Assembly: GCA_015852425.1 (NCBI GenBank)
Contig: JAAAIG010000403.1
Location: forward strand, 2,496 to 33,056
Length of the DNA stretch: 30,561 nucleotides
Direction: 5' to 3'
Source of the DNA: Gryganskiella cystojenkinii
Lineage: Eukaryota; Mortierellomycota; Mortierellomycetes; Mortierellales; Mortierellaceae
Below the pieces are notes generated by a model, which was given only the letters and a program-made list of their open reading frames with translations, ran no database searches and was not told the DNA's origin. Below, in pieces: positions 22,101-30,561 of the stretch; position 1 is the stretch's first letter; each line of letters starts with the position of its first letter. The position numbers were made by a program, and so were the translations under genes.

Positions 22101-22579
22101 TGTCTGCCTCCCCCCCTCTTCTCCTTTGTCTTTTTCTTTTCTCTCTTCTCTCTTGTTCTTTGCAACCCTGCCACCACGACCACCACCACCCTCGGAACCC
22201 CTTTTTTTTTCTTTCAGTAAACACAACTTTTTTTTATTTTAGACGAATGGGCCGCAAAGCCCAAAATTCAGGCACGCGTTCGCTGACTGCCTCTTCAATC
22301 TGCAGTGTCAACCGGAAAACTGACCTTGTCAGCCTTTATGACCTGACCTTGCATACGTGATGATGACCTGGTACTTCTCGGACAAGAAGGCTGACAAAAG
22401 GAATATCCCACTCTTTTCTCCTCTTTCTTTTCGACCATCGTTCTCTTTTACTCTAAACGGTTCTCCCTTTCCCCCTCCCCCCCATTTCCCCCCTAACCAC
22501 CGCTCATTAGAACAAACACACAAGTCCTTGATTCCACTTCCCTCTGCACCCTCGCACTCACACACGCACAACAAACATA
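19191..22579. other. 3.4-kb intergenic interval between divergent genes
   Basis: No open frame here resembles a known protein. The left side (19200-19830) is purine-rich on the plus strand, i.e. pyrimidine-rich in the sense of the deacetylase gene. The right side (21860-22560) is strongly pyrimidine-rich on the plus strand, in the sense of the F-box/LRR gene. These probably represent the two promoters and leaders. The middle, about 19870-21600, has balanced composition and shows nothing I can identify. Confidence 0.55.
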
Positions 22580-25090
22580 ATGGAACCGCAATCGTGCTCA
22601 TGTCCCCGACAGAATGCCGTTCTGATTCCCGAGCTCGCATTCCAGATTCAACTCTCGCTGAACCAACGTGATCTCTCTATCGCAAGTCAGGTTTCGAAGG
22701 CCTGGCACAAAGCCTGGGCTCCTTTGCTATACTATGCGGTTCAATACCGAGGTGGACACCGGAGTCAGTCTTCCTTGATGCAGCAACAGTCTCTTTTCCA
22801 GGGGGCGAACAAGGATCCTCCGCAACCGAGTCACCGCGTCAGTAACAACAACCAGGTCCATCATCATCAGGTGGTTCATGGCCAAGGACACCTACATCAT
22901 CATCAGGAAGCGCGTCAGCTCTGGGTCCCACCTTTTATCAATTTCAAAAAGTTTGGGCATTGGATCAAGAGTATCGAGGCTTGTAACCTGTTTGTCTTGC
23001 AAGGCGCCGCGGCTGCTGCCGATACCAACTTGACCGGCAAAAGCATGACTTGGGGCATTCAGGATCATCTCACGCAGATCCAAACCTGTCCGAACCTGAA
23101 CCTGACCCGACTCGAGATCACAAAGACAGTCATGAGTCTCGAGCGATTGGATCGGCTGTTGAGCGCATTACCGGGACTCCTATCTTTTCAATTTGAGGTG
23201 ATGAACAAACCCGAGTTGATCTCGCCCCGTGGTGGTCTCAACAGTAGTATAGGCTCACGGATTCTGAGCAACCGTGGGCTCCAAAACGCAGCTTCGACGA
23301 CCCTGTCCCAGAGCACGCTTCTTCTCAGAACTCAACAAGTCGGTCTTCAGGGGCTGGAACCAGAGGTGGTCCGAGTCATTGCGAGGAGACTTTGCCTCGG
23401 ACTCGAATCGCTTGGGCTCACATTTGAGCTCACTGGCAGGATTTCATTGCCGGCGTTTGAGGAATTGTTTGATCGATGTGGATCAACCCTGAAGACTCTT
23501 TCGCTCACTAGGGCCGAGATCTGTGAGAGAAACTATGAGGAGAATATTGCGCTCTCGGTCGCGACTGCAGATATCCTCTCCAGTCTCTTGGAGTCAACAT
23601 CTTTATCGTCAACATCGTCGTCGTCGTCTTCGTCGCCAATGCCGTTCTCGTCTTCAAGCACAGTACCTTCGAAGCCGTCCACGTCCTGCACTGCTGCCAC
23701 TTTCTCAACTTTCACGCCCACTGGACCAGCCGCATTGGAATCTCTAACTTTGACCTCGTGTGCTGTCCCTGATCGAGAATGCGAGTGGCTCTTGAGACAC
23801 TCACCGAGGCTCTTGGAGCTCAACATCCACGACAGTCATCATCTCGGTCCTCGCGTTGTGGGATCGATTCTTAGGTTCTCTCCATTACTCGAGAGCCTCT
23901 CTTGGAGCTCGGTACATCACATTGGTCGTCAAAGTCTCGCGCGCCTGTTTGAGAGAGCAGACAAGTCCGACGATTCCACAACTATCGCTCTCTCCAGCCT
24001 TAGCGGCGTCACTCCTTCTCTCTCTGCTGTGTCTACTACTGCTACGACGACGTCTCAGACTCCTCAAGAACAGCAATACCCAGGCCTTCGATTGAAGCGC
24101 GTCAAACTCGCCTACTTGCGTGGACTGGACGACAACGTAATGCGATCTCTGGCAACCCATCAAGGATCGACCCTTGAACGACTCTCGGTGCAGTGGTGCC
24201 CCGATGTCACGGACGCAGGCGTCCTACCCATATTTAGCCACTGCAGTCAACTCGAGGAACTCTGTCTGTGTCTCTCGAAACTCTCGCCCGATATCTTTAA
24301 ACCGACAGCCGCAGGTGCTCAAAGCAGTGTCAACGGCGATCTCAAGCACTGGGCGTGCGAACAAACCCTTCAGCGATTGGAAATTGGCGGACAAATGTTT
24401 CTGAACCAACTCCAGTTGAGCAACGTGTACCTTCAGCCACAACTCTATCACCACCTCTCGCCAAACCCGCATCGTGTGGCTCGGACAACTGTGGGATCCC
24501 AGGGTACTACTGCGGGGAACATGAGTCGGACTCCGACTTATAACAGGAGTATTAGCAGTGTTGGCAGTCTTCGCGATATTGGTGTCATCAACAACAGCGG
24601 CACCACTGGTCAGTCCAACGTCCTCCAGGATTCTTACACGTTGGCGCATCATGAAGGTTACCCGATGTACCATCTCCATCAACGATACGAGCAGCTCGGC
24701 GATCCCTTTGGAGGACTCAAAACCCGTCTTGCGACGATGCCACGACTGTACCATCTGGGGGTCTCGACTAAAGGGGTCGAGCATTTGATTCGAAAGGGAT
24801 TTGGTCCTAATGTCAAGATCCAATCGCTCGCATTGTTGGGTCAACAAGGACGGAAGTGGTCTTTGGAAGAGGTCAAGGATCTGCTCGAACACATGCCGAC
24901 CCTGACAAGATTACATTGTGAGAAGAACACGATCCTCCCGACAACGGCAGCGACAGGCCGAGTAGCACCGAGATCGCCATTTTGTGGCCCTGTTAGCGTG
25001 TTCGAGTTAAAGATGGAGCAAGATATGGTGACGCTGTTGAGAAAACATGGTGTGGAGGTGGTCCAATCGGCTATTGTTCATACGGCATAG
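22580..25090 (+). CDS. F-box/leucine-rich-repeat protein
   Basis: A single 836-aa open frame. The start ATG follows ACAAACATA and is the first ATG after the pyrimidine-rich leader. Residues about 15-50 (VLIPELAFQIQLSLNQRDLS... KAWHKAW) resemble an F-box. A His/Gln-rich stretch follows (about 70-110), then LRR-like units: LTRLEITKTVMSLERLDRLL, LESLTLTSCAVPDRECEWLL, LLELNIHDSHHLG, LKRVKLAYLRGLDDNVMRSL, LERLSVQWCPDVTDAG, LEELCLCLSKLS and LYHLGVSTKGVEHL. Ser/Thr-rich loops (about 335-380 and 465-495) interrupt the repeats. Such proteins act as substrate receptors of SCF ubiquitin ligases, and the LRR part usually binds the target. The substrate cannot be told from sequence. Many divergent paralogues of this type are known from early-diverging fungi. 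Confidence 0.88.
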   Translation: MEPQSCSCPRQNAVLIPELAFQIQLSLNQRDLSIASQVSKAWHKAWAPLLYYAVQYRGGHRSQSSLMQQQSLFQGANKDPPQPSHRVSNNNQVHHHQVVHGQGHLHHHQEARQLWVPPFINFKKFGHWIKSIEACNLFVLQGAAAAADTNLTGKSMTWGIQDHLTQIQTCPNLNLTRLEITKTVMSLERLDRLLSALPGLLSFQFEVMNKPELISPRGGLNSSIGSRILSNRGLQNAASTTLSQSTLLLRTQQVGLQGLEPEVVRVIARRLCLGLESLGLTFELTGRISLPAFEELFDRCGSTLKTLSLTRAEICERNYEENIALSVATADILSSLLESTSLSSTSSSSSSSPMPFSSSSTVPSKPSTSCTAATFSTFTPTGPAALESLTLTSCAVPDRECEWLLRHSPRLLELNIHDSHHLGPRVVGSILRFSPLLESLSWSSVHHIGRQSLARLFERADKSDDSTTIALSSLSGVTPSLSAVSTTATTTSQTPQEQQYPGLRLKRVKLAYLRGLDDNVMRSLATHQGSTLERLSVQWCPDVTDAGVLPIFSHCSQLEELCLCLSKLSPDIFKPTAAGAQSSVNGDLKHWACEQTLQRLEIGGQMFLNQLQLSNVYLQPQLYHHLSPNPHRVARTTVGSQGTTAGNMSRTPTYNRSISSVGSLRDIGVINNSGTTGQSNVLQDSYTLAHHEGYPMYHLHQRYEQLGDPFGGLKTRLATMPRLYHLGVSTKGVEHLIRKGFGPNVKIQSLALLGQQGRKWSLEEVKDLLEHMPTLTRLHCEKNTILPTTAATGRVAPRSPFCGPVSVFELKMEQDMVTLLRKHGVEVVQSAIVHTA

Positions 25091-25515
25091 AGAAAGCAAA
25101 AATACACGTAGATATTAGAACTCTCCTTCCAATTTGCAACTCAAAAAGTTTTGAATTCTTTACTTGTAAACAGTTACCGTTTCCTTTTTACAATTGGCAT
25201 TGCAAAAGTCACTTTTGAATTGCTGCCCGCTTTGGCCAACGTGCATGACAAGTTGCTTTTCATTTGTTTGTTGATCGACGTGCAGCTTTTCAACAGACTC
25301 CAACGGGAAGACCACGCACTGTCGATTTGTTTTTTTTTCTTGAATAAAAATAAATTAAAGTGGCTTACCCATTCGTGACTGTGATCAAAGAAAAAGGGCA
25401 GAGAGCAAAGAGAAGAAAAAATACCGCTTCCTTTTTGCTCTCCATTTCACCTCCGTTACTTTTCGCCATCCATCGACACAACACGAACAACACAACACAA
25501 CACGACATCATCACC
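25091..25515. promoter_or_regulatory. 3' flank of the F-box/LRR gene and promoter of the mRNA triphosphatase
   Basis: A 425-bp gap between tandem plus-strand genes. It holds an AATAAA at 25343-25348 and then a pyrimidine-rich leader (25420-25500) ending in the context CATCACCATGG at the next start codon. No other gene is seen. Confidence 0.55.
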
Positions 25516-27093
25516 ATGGCGGATCAGGAGAACCAAAAGAGACCATTGTCAGATACAGAGGAGGAGACCTCAGTCGCGACATCCACCGAATCGCTCCAGA
25601 CTTCCTCAGCTCCGGTCCAGAAAAAAGCACGCCATGAAGAGACTGACACCACCTCCGCGCCACTGCCACCACCACCAGGTGCCACAGCAACAGTACCCAC
25701 CAGTGAGCAGAATGCTGATAAGCCCCAGTCTCAACCTCAAGCTCAGCAGCCTCACTATCCCCAGCAACAGCAACAGCAACAGGCTGCACGCCCATCCCAT
25801 CGCGATCACGCGTTCTTTGGATCGGATGTCCTGGACGACGTGGTCAGAACTGTCGGCGAGTTTTTGTTTGAACATTGCCACCATAAGCATGTCGAGGTGA
25901 GAGACCTTTTTTCCATTTTTGTGCTGCATGTTTGCTCCAGGACCGGAGAAATCGATTACATGCCGGAAATATTCTTACTCTCTTTTTTTTATTTTATTTT
26001 TTTAGATTGAAGCCAAGCTTGGAGTGATGATTGCCCACAACACTGGCCGTCGAATCGAATTGCCAGTGAGAAACGAAGTTGTATTAAACAAGGGACATCC
26101 AGCATGGTACCGGTTCGTCTCGGATATGTCCTTGGTAAGTCGTGTTCTCTTGGCTCACCGTGGATGTTCTCAGTCATTATGTTGGTAATACGAGAGCGGA
26201 GGCTAACAAAACTGAACATTTACCGTGACCCTGCACTCTATACAGGCACAGCATGCGCACTTTAACAAGATCCTAAACAAGAGACTTGAGCAGACACGTC
26301 AACCAGGATTTCCGGTGAGTGGCTCAGCTGTATATTATACAATCCAAGAAAAAAAAAATGAATCGTACCATTCCTAACAGTCGTCCATTTGTTTAACTTT
26401 AATTGTTAGGGCACACAAATCGGCTATAAGCACACGAAGGAAATCGATCAATTCTTTAAGAATGGCAACGAAAAGACCCGAGTGACACTGGATCAGGCCG
26501 ACAAGAAGGTCGTCGGGATCGTTCGTAAAGACAGGATCGCAGATCTCGATATTTTTTCACCCCGAAACCCGTTCGATTTCCGAATTACAGTCAACATTGA
26601 AGTCCCCGTGCAATCACCTGTGGGTCAACCTCAGTTTGAGCGACACAAGGACAGGATATCATATCGTCATCATAATCTGAAGATTGATCTGACCCAGGTC
26701 AAGACAAACAATAGTCCAGGTCAGCAACAAAATCGGAACTCTGCGAGTCAGATGCGTCCTCAACCGGGCATGAATGGAGGTAGCGGTGCGGCGTTAGATG
26801 TCACACATGAACTCGAGATCGAGTTTGCACACGCAGAAGAGCTGACAAGGGAGAGGGATATCCGGATCAAGAGCAATGGTCAACAACAGGATAGGTTCAT
26901 GGACGTGGTCGCGTCGTTTGTAAATAATGTTCGAGGCTTGGCTGTGCGGGGAAACGTTCCTGTGGCAGCCCCGCCTCATTCTCAGCAACAGCAACCACCG
27001 CAACAACACCTGCAGCAGCAACCGCCACAGTACCAACAACAGCACGGTCAACCAGCGATGCCACCACCTAGCAGGCAGCAGCGACGATACTAA
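25516..27093 (+). CDS. CET1: mRNA 5'-triphosphatase, fungal Cet1/Pct1 type (capping enzyme beta subunit)
   Basis: Four exons: 25516-25896, 26006-26134, 26246-26314 and 26410-27093, all phase 0, giving 420 aa (donors GTGAGA, GTAAGT and GTGAGT). The first ~95 residues are disordered, with a KKARHEETD basic/acidic patch and a Gln tract. The catalytic domain starts near residue 97 (RDHAFFGSDVLDDVVRTVGE). VEIEAKLG at about 126-133 carries the first pair of metal-binding Glu; RKDRIADLDIF and PFDFRITVNIEVPV (about 232-259), KDRISYRHHNLKIDLTQV, and HELEIEFAHAEEL with the second Glu pair complete the tunnel-fold (TTM) set. The family removes the gamma phosphate of nascent mRNA as the first step of capping, in the nucleus, with the guanylyltransferase as partner. 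The C-terminal ~50 residues are Gln/Pro-rich. This metal-dependent type is unrelated to the animal enzyme and supports a fungal origin. Confidence 0.95.
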
Positions 27094-27376
27094 AGATAGA
27101 CTTCTCGAAAGTTGCATTTTGTGTCCTGGCGAAGGATCAACCTTCAAATATACTACTGGTAGTGGCTGTTCCTGTTTTGTTTTGTCAAAGTTGTCTTTAT
27201 TCTTGAGGGAAAGGGATAGTGATGAGAACGGTTGATTAATGTGGTTGTACAGTGTGGACGGTGCTTTTGAAAAATCAGATATTAATAAGAGGCATTATAC
27301 AACGGAAATGGGGAAACGAACGCGGGATGGGAGTCGGGGGAAAGGAGGAGAAAAAGGACGAAGGAAGAAGGGATCG

Positions 27377-29272
27377 TTACTTGAGCTTTTTGGACTGGAC
27401 AGGGGGTATGAATTGTTGGTGATGATGAAGGTGCTGTTGTTGAAAGGGTACCGATTGCGGCTGCGGTTGAGGTGGGAACACCTGTTGCTTCTTTTGGTTG
27501 TGAGGGTAAGAAGGATAAGAATAATGAGGCAGGTGTTGACCTGCATTCGTGACCACTGAGGCTGCAGGACCTGCCTGAGCGGTGGCTGCAGCGGCAACCA
27601 TTCCTTTCTTCTCTCCCCAAGTAGGCACCACACCAGTCGAGAATTCGTCCCCAAATTCGTTTTTTTCGTCACCGGCACCGCCGACCAAGTATGGGTCCTT
27701 GGAGGAGGATACTTGAGACGACATTGTGCTCGTTGAGTGCTGATCTTGGTAGTGTTGTAGTTGTTGTTGATGTTGATAGTTTGGGTGGAAGTGGTGGGGT
27801 GGCACGTTTGGTGGATGCCTTGACGATGACCCTGACGGCGCATTGGAGAGAGGTCCCATGGTCGGAAGACATCCGAAATCGTATGAAGAACGGAGAGCCT
27901 CAATGGCGTCGGCATCTGTGAAAACATCAAGTAGAAAAGACGTACTGGTTAATAATGTTTACGTTCCCTTTTTTTACAGCTTCCTTTTCCTCCGTCATGG
28001 ACCCAAAAAAAAAGGAGAATTCAGCTTTACCGAGGTTGGCCATGATCTTTGGCATCAGCAGTAACTGTGGTACGGCGAGAAGAAAGATGGTTATGCTTTT
28101 AGACCTTGGTTGTTCATGCCAGAGAAAGTTATTGTTAGTTTTCAACCTTTTTGAGTTTCTAATCTGTAAACTTGCCATGAAGAGACTGAAGCCAGACATG
28201 AGGATCATGGGGTTTCCGAACCAGCTCGCGACCTTTTGTCCTTCTGGTGGCTATATGTAACAAACAAAAAGATCAAAGAGGGAGTCAATTAGGAAAAAAA
28301 AGGCGAGCTGGGACAAAGTTCATCCAGACGCGTGCATGACACGAAGAAGAGAACGCACAATGTAATGGATTGGCCTTGGTCTTGGTCGGAGGGTGAGAGG
28401 CATGGGCAAGAATTTTTTATTTCCAGAGAAATGCTCGCCGACACTCACACGAGTCGCCAGGACCTCGTTACTGGTCACGACAATGCGGACCTATTATTTT
28501 TGTGGCAAAGACGATGCGAAACAAAGTGAGCCAAAAAAAAAAAAAAAAAAAGAATCAAATCGATGATCTTTGATTTACCTTTGAGTACACAAGCTGAGGA
28601 CTCTGCACCTCGAGCAAGTAGGTTCCCGTGGGGACGTCAGAGCTAAGAAACAATTGAATAAAAAAGACATCACGTTGTGGTGAGACAACAAATCATGCGG
28701 ATCATTGTTGAAACAAAATCAACCCACATTCTGCTTACAACTCGAATGTGCCATCGCTATTGATGTGCGTCCGGTAGAGGCCGCCGCTCAAGATGACCCT
28801 TGTCTTCATCGACACGCCTATGCGAAGAAAAAGAAGTGAAGGGTTCAAAAAAAGGAAAATACGGATCAGCATGAATCCGAATATTCGATTATTCGATTGT
28901 GATTGTTATCCTAACTGACCCAACGGGTCACTACAAAGAATTGAATAAAGAACAATCAACAATCGTTACAATTTTTTTTTTTTTGTCAGTTGGGTTATCA
29001 CCTCGAGTTACTCGACCTCGAAAGGTCGCCGCCATAAGACGGCCTTCTATGTTCGCCGCATCTGTTAGCGACGTGCTATTGGATCGAGAAGCAAATAAAA
29101 AGCGTTGGTCAGTTCCAATGGTCATCAAAGCCGATTCCATTTTATGTATCAAGAAAGAACTGCTGTGATCCCAAGAGTTGAATAATGCTCAGGATTGGTT
29201 GGTTATCTCCCTTGTTTAATACCTCAGTAGACTATTAAGGAAGAAAAGTGCGGCTGCGTATTTCAATCGCAT
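27377..29272 (-). CDS. EMC7: ER membrane protein complex subunit 7 (EMC7) with long Gln/His/Pro-rich tail
   Basis: Eight exons: 29272..29223, 29075..29002, 28817..28739, 28642..28579, 28490..28359, 28250..28176, 28064..28031 and 27915..27377, giving 348 aa with consistent phases. Exon 1 encodes a signal peptide (MRLKYAAALFFLNSLL). Exons 2-5 encode the lumenal beta-sandwich: NIEGRLMAATFRGRVTR, RVILSGGLYRTHINSDGTFE, SDVPTGTYLLEVQSPQLVYS and VRIVVTSNEVL..., with PLTLRPRPRPIHYI before the membrane part. Exons 6-7 encode FGNPMILMSGFSLFMLLLMP, then KIMANLD, the single transmembrane segment (about 147-163). These match EMC7 order for order. EMC7 belongs to the ER insertase complex for membrane proteins. 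The cytosolic tail is about 175 residues, longer than usual, and rich in His, Gln and Pro. Intron 6 begins with GC rather than GT. Confidence 0.92.
28065..28175 (-). other. Non-canonical GC-AG intron in EMC7
   Basis: The exon before it ends ...CTC TTC ATG and the intron begins GCAAGT; it ends CCACAG before TTA CTG CTG. Only this junction keeps the frame and restores the EMC7 membrane segment. The nearby GT donor (GTTTAC) gives a wrong frame. GCAAGT is the usual donor of the minor GC-AG class. Confidence 0.75.
28533..28551. repeat. A19 homopolymer within EMC7 intron 4
   Basis: Nineteen A on the plus strand, i.e. T19 in the pre-mRNA, about 40 nt upstream of the exon 5 acceptor (AATAATAG). It may act as a distal polypyrimidine tract. 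Confidence 0.85.
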
Positions 29273-30561
29273 CCTGGATTGGGTTGGTCGATAAGCGACG
29301 GACGAGAGTCGACTGGATAGTTAATGAAAAAGTCTATTGATTGCAAGTCCTGTCGAGGTAGGTGGGAGAAAAGAGGTGAGAATTGATACTCGAGTTGAAT
29401 GATGAGTATTAATGATCAGAGAGAGAGGACAACGAAAGAAAAAGGAATAGAGGATTAGAAGAAAGAGAGAGCGAAAGAAAAAGAATGGAAGGGGTGTTCA
29501 ACGAGGGAGTAAGAAAAAACTGAACAGGTTAGACATGAAAACTTGGGAATAGGGCGAGCTGTTTAGCCGATACCCTAGATCTGGTTTCTTAGGGTGGCTG
29601 GGCGATCTTGTCTCGGAGATCGTGTTTGCCCAGGTGGCCCTTTTCGGCGCTTACGTTGTTGACATAACCCATTGTCTTAATCAAAAAGGCAAGGAAAAGG
29701 GTAACGATATTGGGTGAAACGCGGATTTCTTCTCTTAAAAAATTTGGGCGAAGCGGTTTGTCCACCCACTTGATTTCGATGTTGCCGATAATCATTCAAA
29801 TCCACCTCGACTGAGTCTCTGCGTCGGCCATGGACTTTTAATTTTTGTATTAAAACTTATTGATATTTTCCACACGTTGGGCTTTGCCCAGCGTCCAGCC
29901 TCCGAGTCGATCCCCCTGAAACGCAATGGCATCACAAAGTTCAGCGCTTCACTCCCACCCTCCGCGTCTCCCTCTCCTAGCATCTTCCTTTGCGCTTATA
30001 CAAACCCGATACCGGTTCCTTCTGCATATACACCATTGTGGAGAGCATCACCGTGGGCTCGCCCGCCTTGGGGAAGACAAGCTTGATGGAAGAAAGAAAA
30101 GGAGAATTAATCTAACCGCCGACCCATTTTACCTTCCTTTTTGGGCGACTTAACCGCCGACACTTCATGTTAAAACGTCGACCATTTTTGTTGCTTAGCT
30201 TCCGACCAGGGATTCCTTAACGGCAACCAGCAGTATAAACATGTGTGCTCGATGGACCTGCGATGAATACCGTCTCTTTTTGATTTGAAGTTCGTTTTTT
30301 CTCTGCCCTGCGGTTCTTTTCGTTTTAGGAGTGCAAGTCTTTGTGTCAGTTTCGAGATTTAACATCTGTCCTCTTGAAATAAATACTTCCTTTTCTTTCC
30401 ATAATGGCAAGGATTGAACCGGATCTTTTATGAGTATGGCCCTGCCTCCAAGGTACGATTGCTTGTCCCCATTGTTCGAGTCTTTTTCAGCATTCAAGCA
30501 TCATCGGCAGCCAGTGAACACCTCTTCTGCCTTGTTGGAAACGTATTGACCGACGACAGAA
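29273..30561. other. EMC7 upstream region, then unassigned sequence to the window edge
   Basis: From 29273 to about 29520 the plus strand is purine-rich (runs of GAGAGA and GAAAGAAAAAG), i.e. pyrimidine-rich in the sense of EMC7, as expected for its leader or promoter. From about 29580 on, composition is more balanced. Several 60-100-codon open frames occur on both strands, but none is recognisable. One of them, 29795..29589 minus (KWVDKPLRPNFLREEIRV..., ending HDLRDKIAQPP), looks protein-like but is preceded in frame by a stop. At 30036-30074 a short plus-strand frame reads GSPALGKTSL, resembling a P-loop. AACCGCCGAC occurs twice (about 30114 and 30152). This could be a decayed gene or repeat; I cannot decide. 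Confidence 0.35.

Noticed and set aside
21608..22360. 250-codon plus-strand open frame before the F-box/LRR gene
   Set aside because: It is a pyrimidine-rich stretch read as Ser/Leu/Phe/Pro runs, with no domain, and fits the leader of the downstream gene better.
28899..29168. Plus-strand 89-codon frame and an alternative EMC7 start (MESALMTIG...)
   Set aside because: The plus frame is a shadow. The alternative minus start would remove the signal peptide, whereas splicing from 29223 to 29075 restores one in the right phase.
30405..30430. GGTTCAATCC on the minus strand, like a tRNA B box
   Set aside because: The flanking bases do not form a T stem and no D-arm or acceptor stem is found upstream.

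Overview
The window looks like nuclear DNA of a filamentous fungus, probably an early-diverging lineage such as Mortierellomycota. The reasons are genes split by short introns of about 70-600 bp with GT...YAG borders, a fungal-type (Cet1/Pct1 family) mRNA 5'-triphosphatase, a secreted and probably GPI-anchored chitin-deacetylase-like CE4 protein, and F-box/LRR and Ser/Gln-rich proteins. No prokaryotic, viral, CRISPR or intact transposon features were found. The taxon is an inference; the gene structures were read directly from the sequence.

Layout: (1) 1-2407, minus: a Ser/Pro-rich hypothetical protein that runs off the left edge. (2) 2408-8301: about 5.9 kb with no convincing gene, rich in microsatellites and homopolymers. 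(3) 8302-9637, minus: four-exon M50B-like membrane metalloprotease with an HEFGH motif. (4) 10460-13392, minus: two-exon, 916-aa F-box-like protein. (5) 13932-15924, plus: four-exon ribosomal protein eS6 whose first exon is only ATG-AAG. (6) 16238-17328, minus: three-exon RidA/YjgF/Mmf1 protein. (7) 17682-19190, minus: two-exon CE4 polysaccharide deacetylase. (8) 19191-22579: 3.4 kb without a clear gene. (9) 22580-25090, plus: single-exon F-box/LRR protein. (10) 25516-27093, plus: four-exon mRNA 5'-triphosphatase. (11) 27377-29272, minus: eight-exon EMC7 with an apparent GC-AG intron and a long Gln/His/Pro-rich tail. (12) 29273-30561: promoter of EMC7, then unassigned sequence.

The genes are mostly unrelated housekeeping or surface functions: translation, mRNA capping, ER membrane insertion, metabolite damage control, cell-wall modification and probable ubiquitin-ligase adaptors. 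There is no sign of a cluster. A shared feature is a pyrimidine-rich tract on the coding strand upstream of nearly every gene. No clearly novel multi-gene system was found. The best leads are the two large gene-free intervals, the EMC7 gene structure, the two uncharacterised proteins (1-2407 and 10460-13392), and the unexplained right edge.
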